64,000 nucleotides of DNA from Pseudomonas sp. DG56-2 (GTDB lineage: Bacteria > Pseudomonadota > Gammaproteobacteria > Pseudomonadales > Pseudomonadaceae), in NCBI RefSeq assembly GCF_004803755.1, contig NZ_CP032311.1:3612501-3676500 (forward strand). Reading direction: 5' to 3'. The first letter of the stretch is position 1; each line of letters opens with the position of its first letter. Of the stretch, positions 26,496 through 34,365 are shown in pieces. The translations under genes were made by a program, and so were the position numbers. The notes under the pieces are model-generated. The model was given only the letters and a program-made list of their open reading frames with translations, was not told the DNA's origin and ran no database searches.

Positions 26496-27682
26496 AGCAT
26501 GCCCCGTGCCGCTGCCCAATACAGGCCACGGTTGAGTCCATTGCGCAGCAGGCCGCCGAGCTTGGTCGGCGGCGTAGGCAACACATCATGGCGATAATCG
26601 TAGGTCAGGGGCATGCCCGCGTTCAGGCCCATCTGCGCGGCAGCCTGGACCTTGCCGTCATACACCGCCACGGTGGTACCCAGACGAATCTCGCCGGCGA
26701 TGTTGTTGGCAATCACCGGCGCCTGATTGTGACAAGCACCTCCCGCCTTGCTGACCGGCAGATCGACGGTATCGCCAATCACATACACCCCGTGCAGGCC
26801 ATAAACCTGCAAGGTCTCGTGGTTGGTCGGCAGCCAGCCTTCATTGTTGGCCGCCTGGGACACACCGCTTTCGAGCACCGCATCCACCGCGCGGATCGGC
26901 GGCGTGGCCATGAGGATGTCGTACGGCTGTGCATCCCCCTCTTCGGAATAGGCGATGCGTTGATCCGGATCGACCTTGGCCAAGGTAAAACCACGCTGAA
27001 ACTTGATGTTCTTCTGGGCAAAAATGCCGGGCAGGATCTCTCCGGTCGGACGCTGCAAAAACAGGCAATTGCGCAGGAGCTGTGCGGTGGTTGGGTATGT
27101 GTAGATGATCTCGATGTTGTCGCGTACACCCCGGCGACGCAAATAGTCATCGAGCATAAGCGTGGTTTCAATGGGCGCGATACCGCACTGATGCGGCACG
27201 TTGGGTGTTTGCGGAAAGGACACTGTCACGAAGATTCGTCCTTTCTCGATACTCGCCAGGCGCTTGGCAAGCTGACGCGCCGGTTGGTATTGATAGAAAT
27301 GATCACCACCCTGTGCAAGCCCTTCGATACGCTCAGGGGCCGGGATACAGCCAGTAGCAATCACCAGAAAGTCATACCCAAAGCGTTTGCCGCTACGGGT
27401 GTGCACGGCCTGAGCGGCAAAATCGAAACGCGTGGCGTCCTGCACCTGAAAGTCGATTTCCGGACGCAGCAACGACCGCTCCGGGCGTTTCAACTCTTCC
27501 TGGAAGAACAAGTCGAAGGCCACGTACATGAAGGCCGGCTTATAGAAATGATCGGGACAATTGGACAGCAGCGTGATACGCACCTGATCGCGAAGTATCT
27601 CCGGATACAGTTTGCTGACCAACTGGTTGGCTAGCATGGTGCCGCCAACCCCACCCCCGACGATAAGAATATGCTTTGCCAT
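26492..27682 (-). CDS. Sulfide:quinone oxidoreductase-like flavoprotein
   Basis: FAD-dependent pyridine nucleotide-disulfide-type oxidoreductase of 396 residues. The FAD-binding loop is GGGVGGTMLANQL at residues 9-21 and the second FAD contact is GVYVIGDTVDLPVSKAGGAC near 298-317. Cys112 (IATGC), Cys166 (VPHQCGIAP) and Cys317 lie where sulfide:quinone reductases carry their redox cysteines. The start at 27682 gives the normal N-terminus; an upstream TTG at 27754 is rejected. Coupled to DUF1641. Sulfide or persulfide detoxification to the quinone pool is the likely role, but substrate proof is lacking. Confidence 0.8.
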   Translation of the reverse strand: MAKHILIVGGGVGGTMLANQLVSKLYPEILRDQVRITLLSNCPDHFYKPAFMYVAFDLFFQEELKRPERSLLRPEIDFQVQDATRFDFAAQAVHTRSGKRFGYDFLVIATGCIPAPERIEGLAQGGDHFYQYQPARQLAKRLASIEKGRIFVTVSFPQTPNVPHQCGIAPIETTLMLDDYLRRRGVRDNIEIIYTYPTTAQLLRNCLFLQRPTGEILPGIFAQKNIKFQRGFTLAKVDPDQRIAYSEEGDAQPYDILMATPPIRAVDAVLESGVSQAANNEGWLPTNHETLQVYGLHGVYVIGDTVDLPVSKAGGACHNQAPVIANNIAGEIRLGTTVAVYDGKVQAAAQMGLNAGMPLTYDYRHDVLPTPPTKLGGLLRNGLNRGLYWAAARGML

Positions 27683-27845
27683 CTGTATGCTTCCTTGCAG
27701 ATAAAGCTCGACATGACGGGGGCTATAGTTGAAGAAGCCCGAGGTTATCGCCAATAACCCTTCGCTATATGGGTGAATTCCTACGGATTCTGCCCGCCCG
27801 TAAACGCTCGACTGCCATCAGCTCCATACAGGAGGGGCAACGCGC

Positions 27846-28499
27846 ATGTGTGGAAGACTCAGCCAGTACCATGGCATCCACGACTTCGTCGACGCACTGA
27901 GCATGCCCGGTGCCCTGGTCAATGAAGTAGGCGAGCAGCCATTAGCACACTTCAACGTCGCGCCGAGTAGCAACGTCGCCGTCATCACACCCAAGCAAGT
28001 TCGCTGGCTACGTTGGGGTTGGCGCCCGCATTGGGCTCATGATCGGGCGCCACCGATCAATGCGCGGGTCGAGAAAGTGGCGCACTCCCCCTTCTTTCGG
28101 GCGATCTGGGGGCAGCGGCTGTTGGTCCCGGTCGATGGCTGGTTCGAATGGGTCGATGAAGGCCAGGCAAAAAAGCAGCCCTATTACATCCACCGCCGTG
28201 ATGGCCTGCCGGCGTTCTGCGCTGGCATTGGCCAATGGCGCATGGCCGAGGATGATGGCTTTGTCATTGTGACCGCCGACAGTGTGGGCGGCATGGTCGA
28301 TATCCATGACCGCCGCCCGGTGGTGTTCGCGCCAGAGTTGGCCAGGGATTGGTTGAACCCTGCGTGTGACAAAGCGCAGGCAGAGCAGATGCTGGTCAAC
28401 CTGGGTGAGCCCGCCGAGGCTTTCGCCTGGTACCGAGTCGATAAAGCGGTAGGCAATGTACGCAACCAGGGTGCCGGGCTAATACAGCCTCAGCCATAG
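27846..28499 (+). CDS. SOS response-associated peptidase family protein (SRAP/HMCES)
   Basis: Protein of 217 residues of the YedK/HMCES family, which crosslinks to abasic sites in single-stranded DNA through the N-terminal cysteine and shields them. Cys2 (MCGRLSQ) is present, as are the conserved Asn in INARVEK, Glu in GWFEWVDEG and His in [10 protein letters not shown]. The length is normal. GGAGG precedes the ATG, and Met1 removal would expose the reactive Cys. It is a single gene, divergent from the flavoprotein operon. Confidence 0.9.
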   Translation: MCGRLSQYHGIHDFVDALSMPGALVNEVGEQPLAHFNVAPSSNVAVITPKQVRWLRWGWRPHWAHDRAPPINARVEKVAHSPFFRAIWGQRLLVPVDGWFEWVDEGQAKKQPYYIHRRDGLPAFCAGIGQWRMAEDDGFVIVTADSVGGMVDIHDRRPVVFAPELARDWLNPACDKAQAEQMLVNLGEPAEAFAWYRVDKAVGNVRNQGAGLIQPQP

Positions 28500-28576
28500 A
28501 GACCGATCCTACGCAAATCAATGAACGGTCATGCACTTTCTGCCAGACTCTTGCCATCACGGATCAGGAAGTTTGC

Positions 28577-30406
28577 ATGAATCACGAATTGCTCTGGGTG
28601 CTTGGCCTGCTGTTTACCAGCGTGGTCTTGTTCATCGCCAATCGGCCACGCATGGATGTGGTCGCCCTGCTGGTGATCGTGGCGCTTCCACTGACCGGTA
28701 TTCTCAGTGTTCAAGAAGCCCTGGCAGGGTTCAGTGACCCCAACGTGGTGTTGATTGCAGCGCTGTTCGTTATCGGTGAAGGCTTGGTGCGCACGGGCAT
28801 TGCCTACCGGATTGGCGAGTGGATGGCCGATCGTGCCGGTAACAGCGAAGTGCGTCTGCTGGTGCTGTTGATGGTGTGTGTGGCGGGGCTGGGTTCGGTG
28901 ATGAGTTCCACTGGCGTCGTGGCCATTTTCATTCCAGTGGTTTTGAGCATTGCCGCGCGGATGAAGGTATCGCCGAGCCGCCTGATGATGCCGCTGAGTT
29001 TTGCCGGTTTGATCAGTGGCATGCTCAGCCTCGTCGCCACCCCGCCCAACGTCGTGGTGCACAGTGAACTGGTACGCCATGGTGAGACTGGCTTCAGCTT
29101 TTTCAGTTTTACCCCATTTGGCCTGGTGATCCTCGTGCTGGGCATTGGCTATATGCTGCTGACCCGTCATTGGCTCAGCGGTGAAGTGCGCAAGGACGGC
29201 AGCCCTCAAACCCGGCGTACCCTGCTCGACCTGATCATCGATTACAAGCTGGCTGGCCGCGAGCGGCGTCTGCGGGTGCGTCCGGACTCGCCCCTGATCG
29301 GCCACAGCTTGAGCGAATTGAAATTGCGCACCGTGCATGGCGCCAACGTTGTCGGCATCGAGCGCCAGCACAAATTCACCACCCGCGTGATCAGTCCCGA
29401 TTCCAGCACCACCGTGCATGAGGACGATGTGTTGTTGCTCGACCTGTTCGCCCCGCGTGACGATCTGCGCAGCCTGTGCCAGACCATGAAACTGGAACCG
29501 CTGCACTTCAAGGCGGCCTACTTCATCGATCAATCCCACGCGGTGGGCATGGCCGAAGTGGCTGTGGTGCCCGGCTCGCAACTGATTGGCAAAAGCGTGC
29601 TGGAGCTGAATTTTCGTAGCCGCTGGGACCTCAACGTGGTGGGTTTGCGGCGCGGCCAGACAGCGATTGAAGAACAACTGGTGGAAGAAAAGCTCAAGCT
29701 TGGCGACACCCTGTTGGTGATCGGCCCGTGGAAGTCCGTGCGCCAACTGCAGGCACAACCTCGGGACTTCCTGGTATTGAGCTTGCCGGCCGAAGTCGAT
29801 AACGTCGCCCCGGCACTGAACCAGGCACCTTATGCGCTGATTAGCCTGGCAGTGATGGTCGGCCTGATGATCAGCGGGGTGGTGCCTAACGTCATTGCGG
29901 CCCTGATTGCTTGCCTGCTGATGGGCGCCGGCCGCTGCATCGACATGAACAGCGCTTACCGTGCGATTCACTGGCAGAGCCTGATATTGATCGTCGGTAT
30001 GCTGCCCTTTGCCTTGGCCTTGCAGAAAACCGGCGGTATTGCCATTGCAGTGGAGGTGCTGGTGCGCGTGCTGGGTGAGGCCGGGCCTTACATGATCCTT
30101 GCCTGCCTGTTCGCCATTACTGCAATCATCGGCTTGTTCATTTCAAATACGGCAACAGCAGTACTGATGGCCCCGGTAGCTATCAGTACTGCTGAACAGC
30201 TGGGCGCCTCGCCCTACCCCTTCGCGATGATCGTGGCCCTGGCGGCATCGGCTGCATTCATGACGCCGGTCTCGTCACCGGTAAACACGTTGGTCCTGGG
30301 CCCTGGACAGTATCGATTCGCCGACTTCGTCAAAGTCGGCGTGCCCTTCACTTTGCTAGTGATGGTGGTCAGCGTATTTATGGTGCCGTGGATTTTTGCC
30401 CTGTAA
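28577..30406 (+). CDS. SLC13-family permease with central RCK_C domains
   Basis: Inner-membrane carrier of 609 residues. Membrane segments run over about residues 1-200 and 415-609. Between them lie two TrkA-C/RCK_C-like domains (about 210-400, with [20 protein letters not shown], then [20 protein letters not shown]). The layout is that of SLC13/CitM-type sodium-coupled anion carriers with cytoplasmic regulatory domains. Typical anions are sulfate, dicarboxylates or citrate, none of which can be chosen here. The 3' end overlaps the convergent DUF3313 gene by 29 bases. Confidence 0.85.
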   Translation: MNHELLWVLGLLFTSVVLFIANRPRMDVVALLVIVALPLTGILSVQEALAGFSDPNVVLIAALFVIGEGLVRTGIAYRIGEWMADRAGNSEVRLLVLLMVCVAGLGSVMSSTGVVAIFIPVVLSIAARMKVSPSRLMMPLSFAGLISGMLSLVATPPNVVVHSELVRHGETGFSFFSFTPFGLVILVLGIGYMLLTRHWLSGEVRKDGSPQTRRTLLDLIIDYKLAGRERRLRVRPDSPLIGHSLSELKLRTVHGANVVGIERQHKFTTRVISPDSSTTVHEDDVLLLDLFAPRDDLRSLCQTMKLEPLHFKAAYFIDQSHAVGMAEVAVVPGSQLIGKSVLELNFRSRWDLNVVGLRRGQTAIEEQLVEEKLKLGDTLLVIGPWKSVRQLQAQPRDFLVLSLPAEVDNVAPALNQAPYALISLAVMVGLMISGVVPNVIAALIACLLMGAGRCIDMNSAYRAIHWQSLILIVGMLPFALALQKTGGIAIAVEVLVRVLGEAGPYMILACLFAITAIIGLFISNTATAVLMAPVAISTAEQLGASPYPFAMIVALAASAAFMTPVSSPVNTLVLGPGQYRFADFVKVGVPFTLLVMVVSVFMVPWIFAL

Positions 30407-31085
30407 AAGCAGCGGCGTTTTGCTGTTTCAAGGTAACAGCAGCATTGCGCCAATCCTGGGCCCAGCCATCAAGCACCTGTTTGAGGTTTTCGGCGGTCAT
30501 GACCTGATCGTCGTTTTCCAGCGGCAAGCCGGTGCCCTTGCGCACCACCTCGGCGACCACAGCACGGCTGCCGCCATCGAGGAAGGCCGCTTCGGTGGCG
30601 ATTACGCTGTCCAGGTCGCGAACGCCAATGGCGCTGCTGACCCCCGCTGCGACCAAGGTGACAGGCAGGTACTCATAGAAGTGCAATGACTGGGTATGCG
30701 CGCCCACCGAGGTAATTGCCGGCCGCACAATCAGGGTGTTGGGTCCAGGCAGTTCGACCAGGTTAAGCACCTTGCCCAGCTCACGCTTGAGCGCCGCATC
30801 GTAATAGGTGGTTATCGCTTTCAAGGTCGAATCGGGTATCCGCTCGCTGGCCTTGGGTTGTGGGTAGAACTGGCTTGGCGCGATATAGACCTCGGTGTAG
30901 CGCTCCATCTGCAATCTCGGGCTTACCCAACGCAGCACCGAGTCGCCGGATGCCGTCTTGTGTTCGCTCAACTGATCGTAATTGCGCAGAAAGCCGGAAT
31001 ACTCCTTGGGCGATACACGGGTCTGGCTGCACCCAACCACCAGTAGCGACAGGCACAACACCGGTGCAAACAGATGATTACGCAT
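30378..31085 (-). CDS. DUF3313 family lipoprotein
   Basis: Protein of 235 residues with a lipoprotein signal (LLVVGC, lipidated Cys19). The DUF3313 features are the N-terminal [10 protein letters not shown], the central [18 protein letters not shown] and the later RPAITSV motif. The family is thought to sit in the outer or inner membrane periplasmic face; function unknown. It overlaps the upstream 107-residue gene by eight bases, forming a two-gene unit, and overlaps the SLC13 gene convergently by 29 bases. Confidence 0.85.
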   Translation of the reverse strand: MRNHLFAPVLCLSLLVVGCSQTRVSPKEYSGFLRNYDQLSEHKTASGDSVLRWVSPRLQMERYTEVYIAPSQFYPQPKASERIPDSTLKAITTYYDAALKRELGKVLNLVELPGPNTLIVRPAITSVGAHTQSLHFYEYLPVTLVAAGVSSAIGVRDLDSVIATEAAFLDGGSRAVVAEVVRKGTGLPLENDDQVMTAENLKQVLDGWAQDWRNAAVTLKQQNAAAFTGQKSTAP

Positions 31086-31401
31086 GGCGAGGGCTCCCGG
31101 CCTGATGACGAACGGCCTTGGGCGCCGTGCCCGAGCGGTCGACGTGCAGTTGACCGTTGGCCATGATCCAGTGCACCAATTCGGTTAGAGACACCTTGTA
31201 GCTGTACTCCATCCACTGGCTGTTGGCTGGGCTGTAACGCTCGAAGTAGTGGCTCAGAATCATGTGCGTACCGTCACTGCCAAGGCCAAGGCGCGAGTCC
31301 TGGTAGCTGAGCAAGGCATTGCGCCACAGGTCCTGGGTGCGCAGGTCGAGGGTCAGGGATTGGCTGCAGTCAAGGCCGTCGATTGGAGGTTGTGCCGGCA
31401 T
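31078..31401 (-). CDS. Hypothetical protein of 107 residues
   Basis: Small protein, no signal peptide, with two cysteine-poor halves: an N-terminal stretch with LTLDLRTQDLWRNALLSYQD and a central aromatic patch MILSHYFERYSPANSQWMEY. I do not recognise a family. It is upstream of and overlaps the DUF3313 lipoprotein gene by eight bases, so it is probably co-expressed with it. It is divergent from the response regulator, 164 bases away. Coding potential is supported by the overlap and by normal amino acid composition. Confidence 0.6.
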   Translation of the reverse strand: MPAQPPIDGLDCSQSLTLDLRTQDLWRNALLSYQDSRLGLGSDGTHMILSHYFERYSPANSQWMEYSYKVSLTELVHWIMANGQLHVDRSGTAPKAVRHQAGSPRHA

Positions 31402-31565
31402 GGAAATTACCCTTGTTTTAGACTGCCGTCAGAATCGCCCAGGGCCTTTGCTGGCTGATGTCCGCTTTGTGTCGCGGCCGCAGCTTTATTGCAGGTTTGA
31501 AATATATGACCAACACCGCAGAATGGTTTTAGATAGGCACTTTTTACGCCCCACTGGACCTTACC

Positions 31566-32276
31566 GTGAGCAGACTGCTGATCGTCGATGACGACGTGGA
31601 AATTTGTGCCCTGCTGAAGAAGTTTTTTGTCATGCATGGCTACGAAGTCGACCTGGCCGCAAACGGCACGGCAATGTGGTCGGCGATCGAAAAGCAGCGC
31701 CCGGATACCATCATTCTCGATCTGATGCTGCCTGGCGAAAGCGGCCTGAACCTGTGCCAGAAGTTGCGCACCAGCACCGGCATTCCAATCATCATGCTCA
31801 CTGCCATGGATGAGCTGAGCGACCGCATTGTCGGCCTGGAACTAGGCGCCGACGACTATGTGGGCAAGCCATTCGACGCACGCGAGCTATTGGCTCGGTT
31901 ACGCGCGGTGCAACGTCGCGCTGGCGAACAGCTACGCGCCCAGAGCGAAGAAACCCGCCCACTGATCCGCTTCGACGACTGGCAATTGGATGTCACCCGC
32001 CGGGAATTGCGCACACCACAAGGCGTAATGGTGCCGCTGTCGGCCGGTGAGTTCGATTTGCTTCTGGTCTTTCTTGAACACCCACAGCGCATTCTCACCC
32101 GCGAGCAGTTGATCGACCTGGCCCGCGGCCAGGGGCATGAGGCCTATGATCGCAGCATCGACGTGCAGGTCAGCCGTTTGCGACGCAAGATTGAACCTGA
32201 CAGCAAACGCCCGGCATTGATTCGCACTGTACGTAATGGCGGCTATCTGTTCGATGCCAAGGTCAGCCGCTCATGA
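31566..32276 (+). CDS. OmpR-family response regulator
   Basis: Two-component regulator of 236 residues. The receiver domain (1-118) opens with LLIVDDDVEI and has the phospho-acceptor Asp52 in ILDLMLPGESG and the switch Lys in GADDYVGKPF. The winged-helix DNA-binding domain (about 135-232) ends with DVQVSRLRRKIEPD. Translation starts at a GTG. The stop overlaps the start of the sensor kinase by four bases, so they are a cognate pair. No target promoter can be named. Confidence 0.92.
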   Translation: MSRLLIVDDDVEICALLKKFFVMHGYEVDLAANGTAMWSAIEKQRPDTIILDLMLPGESGLNLCQKLRTSTGIPIIMLTAMDELSDRIVGLELGADDYVGKPFDARELLARLRAVQRRAGEQLRAQSEETRPLIRFDDWQLDVTRRELRTPQGVMVPLSAGEFDLLLVFLEHPQRILTREQLIDLARGQGHEAYDRSIDVQVSRLRRKIEPDSKRPALIRTVRNGGYLFDAKVSRS

Positions 32277-33613
32277 CCCGCCTGGGCCTGCACCATGACG
32301 GCATCAGCCGCCGCATCGCCTTGACCATCATTGCCGCGATGTTGATCTCGGTGGCGCTGAACATTCTGTTCGTGCAACTGGCCGGGGTCTGGGCACGACC
32401 GCCACTGAGCCAGACCGGGCTGATCGAACAGATTGCCGTGACCAGTCGTGTGCTCGACGCCGCACCCGCCGAGCAACGCGAACGGCTTGCCAGCACCGCC
32501 AGCAATCCGCTGCTACAGGTGCAGTGGAGCCGACAGCGTGCGGCCCTGGCGCTGCCGGGTAACGGTGAGCTGATCGACCTGGCAACCGTGCCGGAACTGC
32601 AAAAATTACTGGCCAACCCTCCCCGCCGGGTTGAAGGTTTTCAACCCGGCGACTGGCCCGACAACGATCCCGACGCCCACTACAAGCTGGTGATGCAATT
32701 GGCTGACGGCAGTTGGCTGGCATTCACCCCGCCCCACCGTAGCTGGGGCCTCAGTTCAGGCATGCGCTTTACCATCATCGGTATCCTCGCGCTGATTGCT
32801 GCGCTGCTGGTGGCCTGGGTCGCCACGCGCCAGCTGGCGGGGCCCCTGCAACGTTTCGCTCGCGCCGCGCAGCGTTTTGGCAGTGACCTGCGGGCGCCGC
32901 CGATCCGCCTGGAAGGTCCGCATGAATTGCGCCAGGCCATCACCGCCTTCAACACCATGCAGGCACAGATCCAGCATTTCATTGCCGAGCGCACGCAAAT
33001 GCTCGCCGCCATCTCCCATGACCTGCGCGCCCCGCTGACACGCATGCGCCTGCGCGGCGAGTTCATCGAAGACGCCGAGCAGCAACGCAAGCTGTTTCGG
33101 GATGTGGATGAAATGCAGAGCATGATCAATGCCGCGCTGGGCTTTTTTCGCGACGAAACCCACCTGGAAACCACCACGCCTTTCGACCTGGCCGAACTGC
33201 TGCAAACGCTGGTAGACGATTACCGCGACCAACAGATTGGCATCGACTTCCAGGGCCCGACCAACCTGGTTTACGTTGGCCGGCCGCTGGGCTTGAAACG
33301 TGCAGTGACCAACCTCCTGGAAAACGCGATCAAGTATGCGCACCCCCCTTCCATCCGCTTGAGCAGCAGCGCCCACAGCCTGTTCATCGATATCAGTGAC
33401 CGTGGCCCGGGAATTCCCCAGGAAGCGCTGGAACGGGTGTTCGTACCGTTCTTTCGTCTTGAAAGCTCACGCAACCGCAACACCGGCGGTGTAGGGCTGG
33501 GACTGCCCTCGGCACGCACTGCGGTTCGTGAACAAGGTGGCGAACTGACCCTGAGCAATCAACCGGGTGGTGGCCTGATGGCGCGTATCGAATTGCCGCG
33601 AATCAACGACTAA
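32273..33613 (+). CDS. Sensor histidine kinase
   Basis: Membrane kinase of 446 residues, partner of the preceding response regulator. A membrane segment at about 18-40 and another at 165-185 enclose a periplasmic sensor of about 125 residues. HAMP follows (RQLAGPLQRFARAAQRF), then the HisKA dimerisation helix with phospho-acceptor His249 in AISHDLRAPLTRM. The ATPase domain has NLLENAIKYA, DRGPGIP and GVGLGLPSAR. The sensor domain matches no ligand I can name. The stop overlaps a convergent small gene by four bases. Confidence 0.92.
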   Translation: MTRLGLHHDGISRRIALTIIAAMLISVALNILFVQLAGVWARPPLSQTGLIEQIAVTSRVLDAAPAEQRERLASTASNPLLQVQWSRQRAALALPGNGELIDLATVPELQKLLANPPRRVEGFQPGDWPDNDPDAHYKLVMQLADGSWLAFTPPHRSWGLSSGMRFTIIGILALIAALLVAWVATRQLAGPLQRFARAAQRFGSDLRAPPIRLEGPHELRQAITAFNTMQAQIQHFIAERTQMLAAISHDLRAPLTRMRLRGEFIEDAEQQRKLFRDVDEMQSMINAALGFFRDETHLETTTPFDLAELLQTLVDDYRDQQIGIDFQGPTNLVYVGRPLGLKRAVTNLLENAIKYAHPPSIRLSSSAHSLFIDISDRGPGIPQEALERVFVPFFRLESSRNRNTGGVGLGLPSARTAVREQGGELTLSNQPGGGLMARIELPRIND

Positions 33614-33855
33614 CCGCCATCGGTATCAATGTCGGCATCACGATTGGGCTTGTCTTCGGGCTCCGACTTGAAGTTGGGGCTGTACTCGTTTTCACGCGCC
33701 TCGGGGTCATGCTTGGGTTTGTGCGGCGCTTTTGCCGGGCCAATCGGATCGACTTGCGGATCTGCAAGATCCGGCGAATCAGGGTCAAAGCCCAGATCAG
33801 GCGGGTTGGATGCATGCTCGGAGGAGTGAGGGCCGGTGCGGGTGTTGTTACTCAT
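33610..33855 (-). CDS. Small acidic proline-rich protein, unknown function
   Basis: Protein of 81 residues, strongly acidic and rich in Pro, Asp and Asn, with DPDSPDLADPQVDPIGPAKA in the middle and no hydrophobic segment. It is probably disordered and cytoplasmic. It resembles a small protein conserved in Pseudomonas, though I cannot name its family with confidence. It is convergent with the kinase gene (four-base overlap). A good purine-rich leader (GGAGG) is present before the ATG. Confidence 0.65.
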   Translation of the reverse strand: MSNNTRTGPHSSEHASNPPDLGFDPDSPDLADPQVDPIGPAKAPHKPKHDPEARENEYSPNFKSEPEDKPNRDADIDTDGG

Positions 33856-33879
33856 GTAATGCCTCCTTCGTGGCCGCTC

Positions 33880-34038
33880 CGTTGTTGGAAGGCCTATTGC
33901 TGTGAGGGCAGCATTTGCTGAGGGTTCCGGTTTACTGATCGGTGGAGGCGTTAACCCTGGCTTAATTGCGCGGCCTTATCTTCAAGGCTCTTCCCTTCAG
34001 AACGACGTTTGGCTCACCTTGTGTGAGCCTTTTTTTTG
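33880..34038 (+). ncRNA. Candidate small RNA ending at an orphan terminator
   Basis: The gap 33856-34111 ends with a strong plus-strand terminator (34011-34038), yet no plus-strand protein gene lies directly upstream. The minus-strand gene at 33855 reads away, and the kinase gene ends 400 bases earlier. A transcript of roughly 100-160 bases starting within the gap would explain it. The 5' end and promoter are guesses and I cannot match it to a known Pseudomonas sRNA. Confidence 0.3.
34011..34038 (+). terminator. Rho-independent terminator, no upstream gene
   Basis: GGCTCAC (34011-34017) pairs with GTGAGCC (34023-34029) around a five-base loop and is followed by eight or more T residues. On the minus strand no T run follows, so it works for plus-strand transcripts only. 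Confidence 0.85.
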
Positions 34039-34111
34039 CGCGCAAACTAAAAACCGAAATGATGGTCTGAGCCTGTACCCTCTCTACCGCTGTGCGGATC
34101 AAGGAACCACA

Positions 34112-34360
34112 GTGCTGAAATTTTTTACCCGATTTGCCGTTATTACCACCGTACTGGCCAGCTCTGGCTGCTACTACCACGATTACGACCGCGACGATCA
34201 TCGCCACGACCGCGACCACCGCTATTCTCGCGACTGGGATGGCGACCGCGATGATCGCGACCATCGCAAGTACAACAAGCGCTATCGCGACGACGACCGT
34301 TATCGATACTACGACAACGACCGCCGCCGCGACCGGGATGATGACGATGATGACGATTAA
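34112..34360 (+). CDS. Exported Asp/Arg/His/Tyr-rich small protein
   Basis: Protein of 82 residues. A GTG start at 34112 has AAGGA seven bases upstream. Residues 1-19 form a signal peptide ending SSGC; a Ser instead of an aliphatic residue at -3 makes it only a weak lipobox. The rest is almost wholly D, R, H, Y and K (YHDYDRDDHRHDRDHRYSRD and a run of seven Asp at the end). It is a low-complexity polyampholyte that could bind metal, haem or polyanions. It is convergent with phuR, six bases away. Confidence 0.65.
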   Translation: MLKFFTRFAVITTVLASSGCYYHDYDRDDHRHDRDHRYSRDWDGDRDDRDHRKYNKRYRDDDRYRYYDNDRRRDRDDDDDDD

Positions 34361-34365
34361 CGCCG

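Noticed and set aside
28529..29971. A 480-codon minus-strand frame opposite the SLC13 gene
   Set aside because: It is rich in His and Gln without a domain or start signal; the plus strand encodes a clear transporter.
33902..34111. Longer form of the Asp/Arg-rich protein gene
   Set aside because: It would run through a strong terminator and lacks a ribosome binding site; the GTG at 34112 gives a proper signal peptide.
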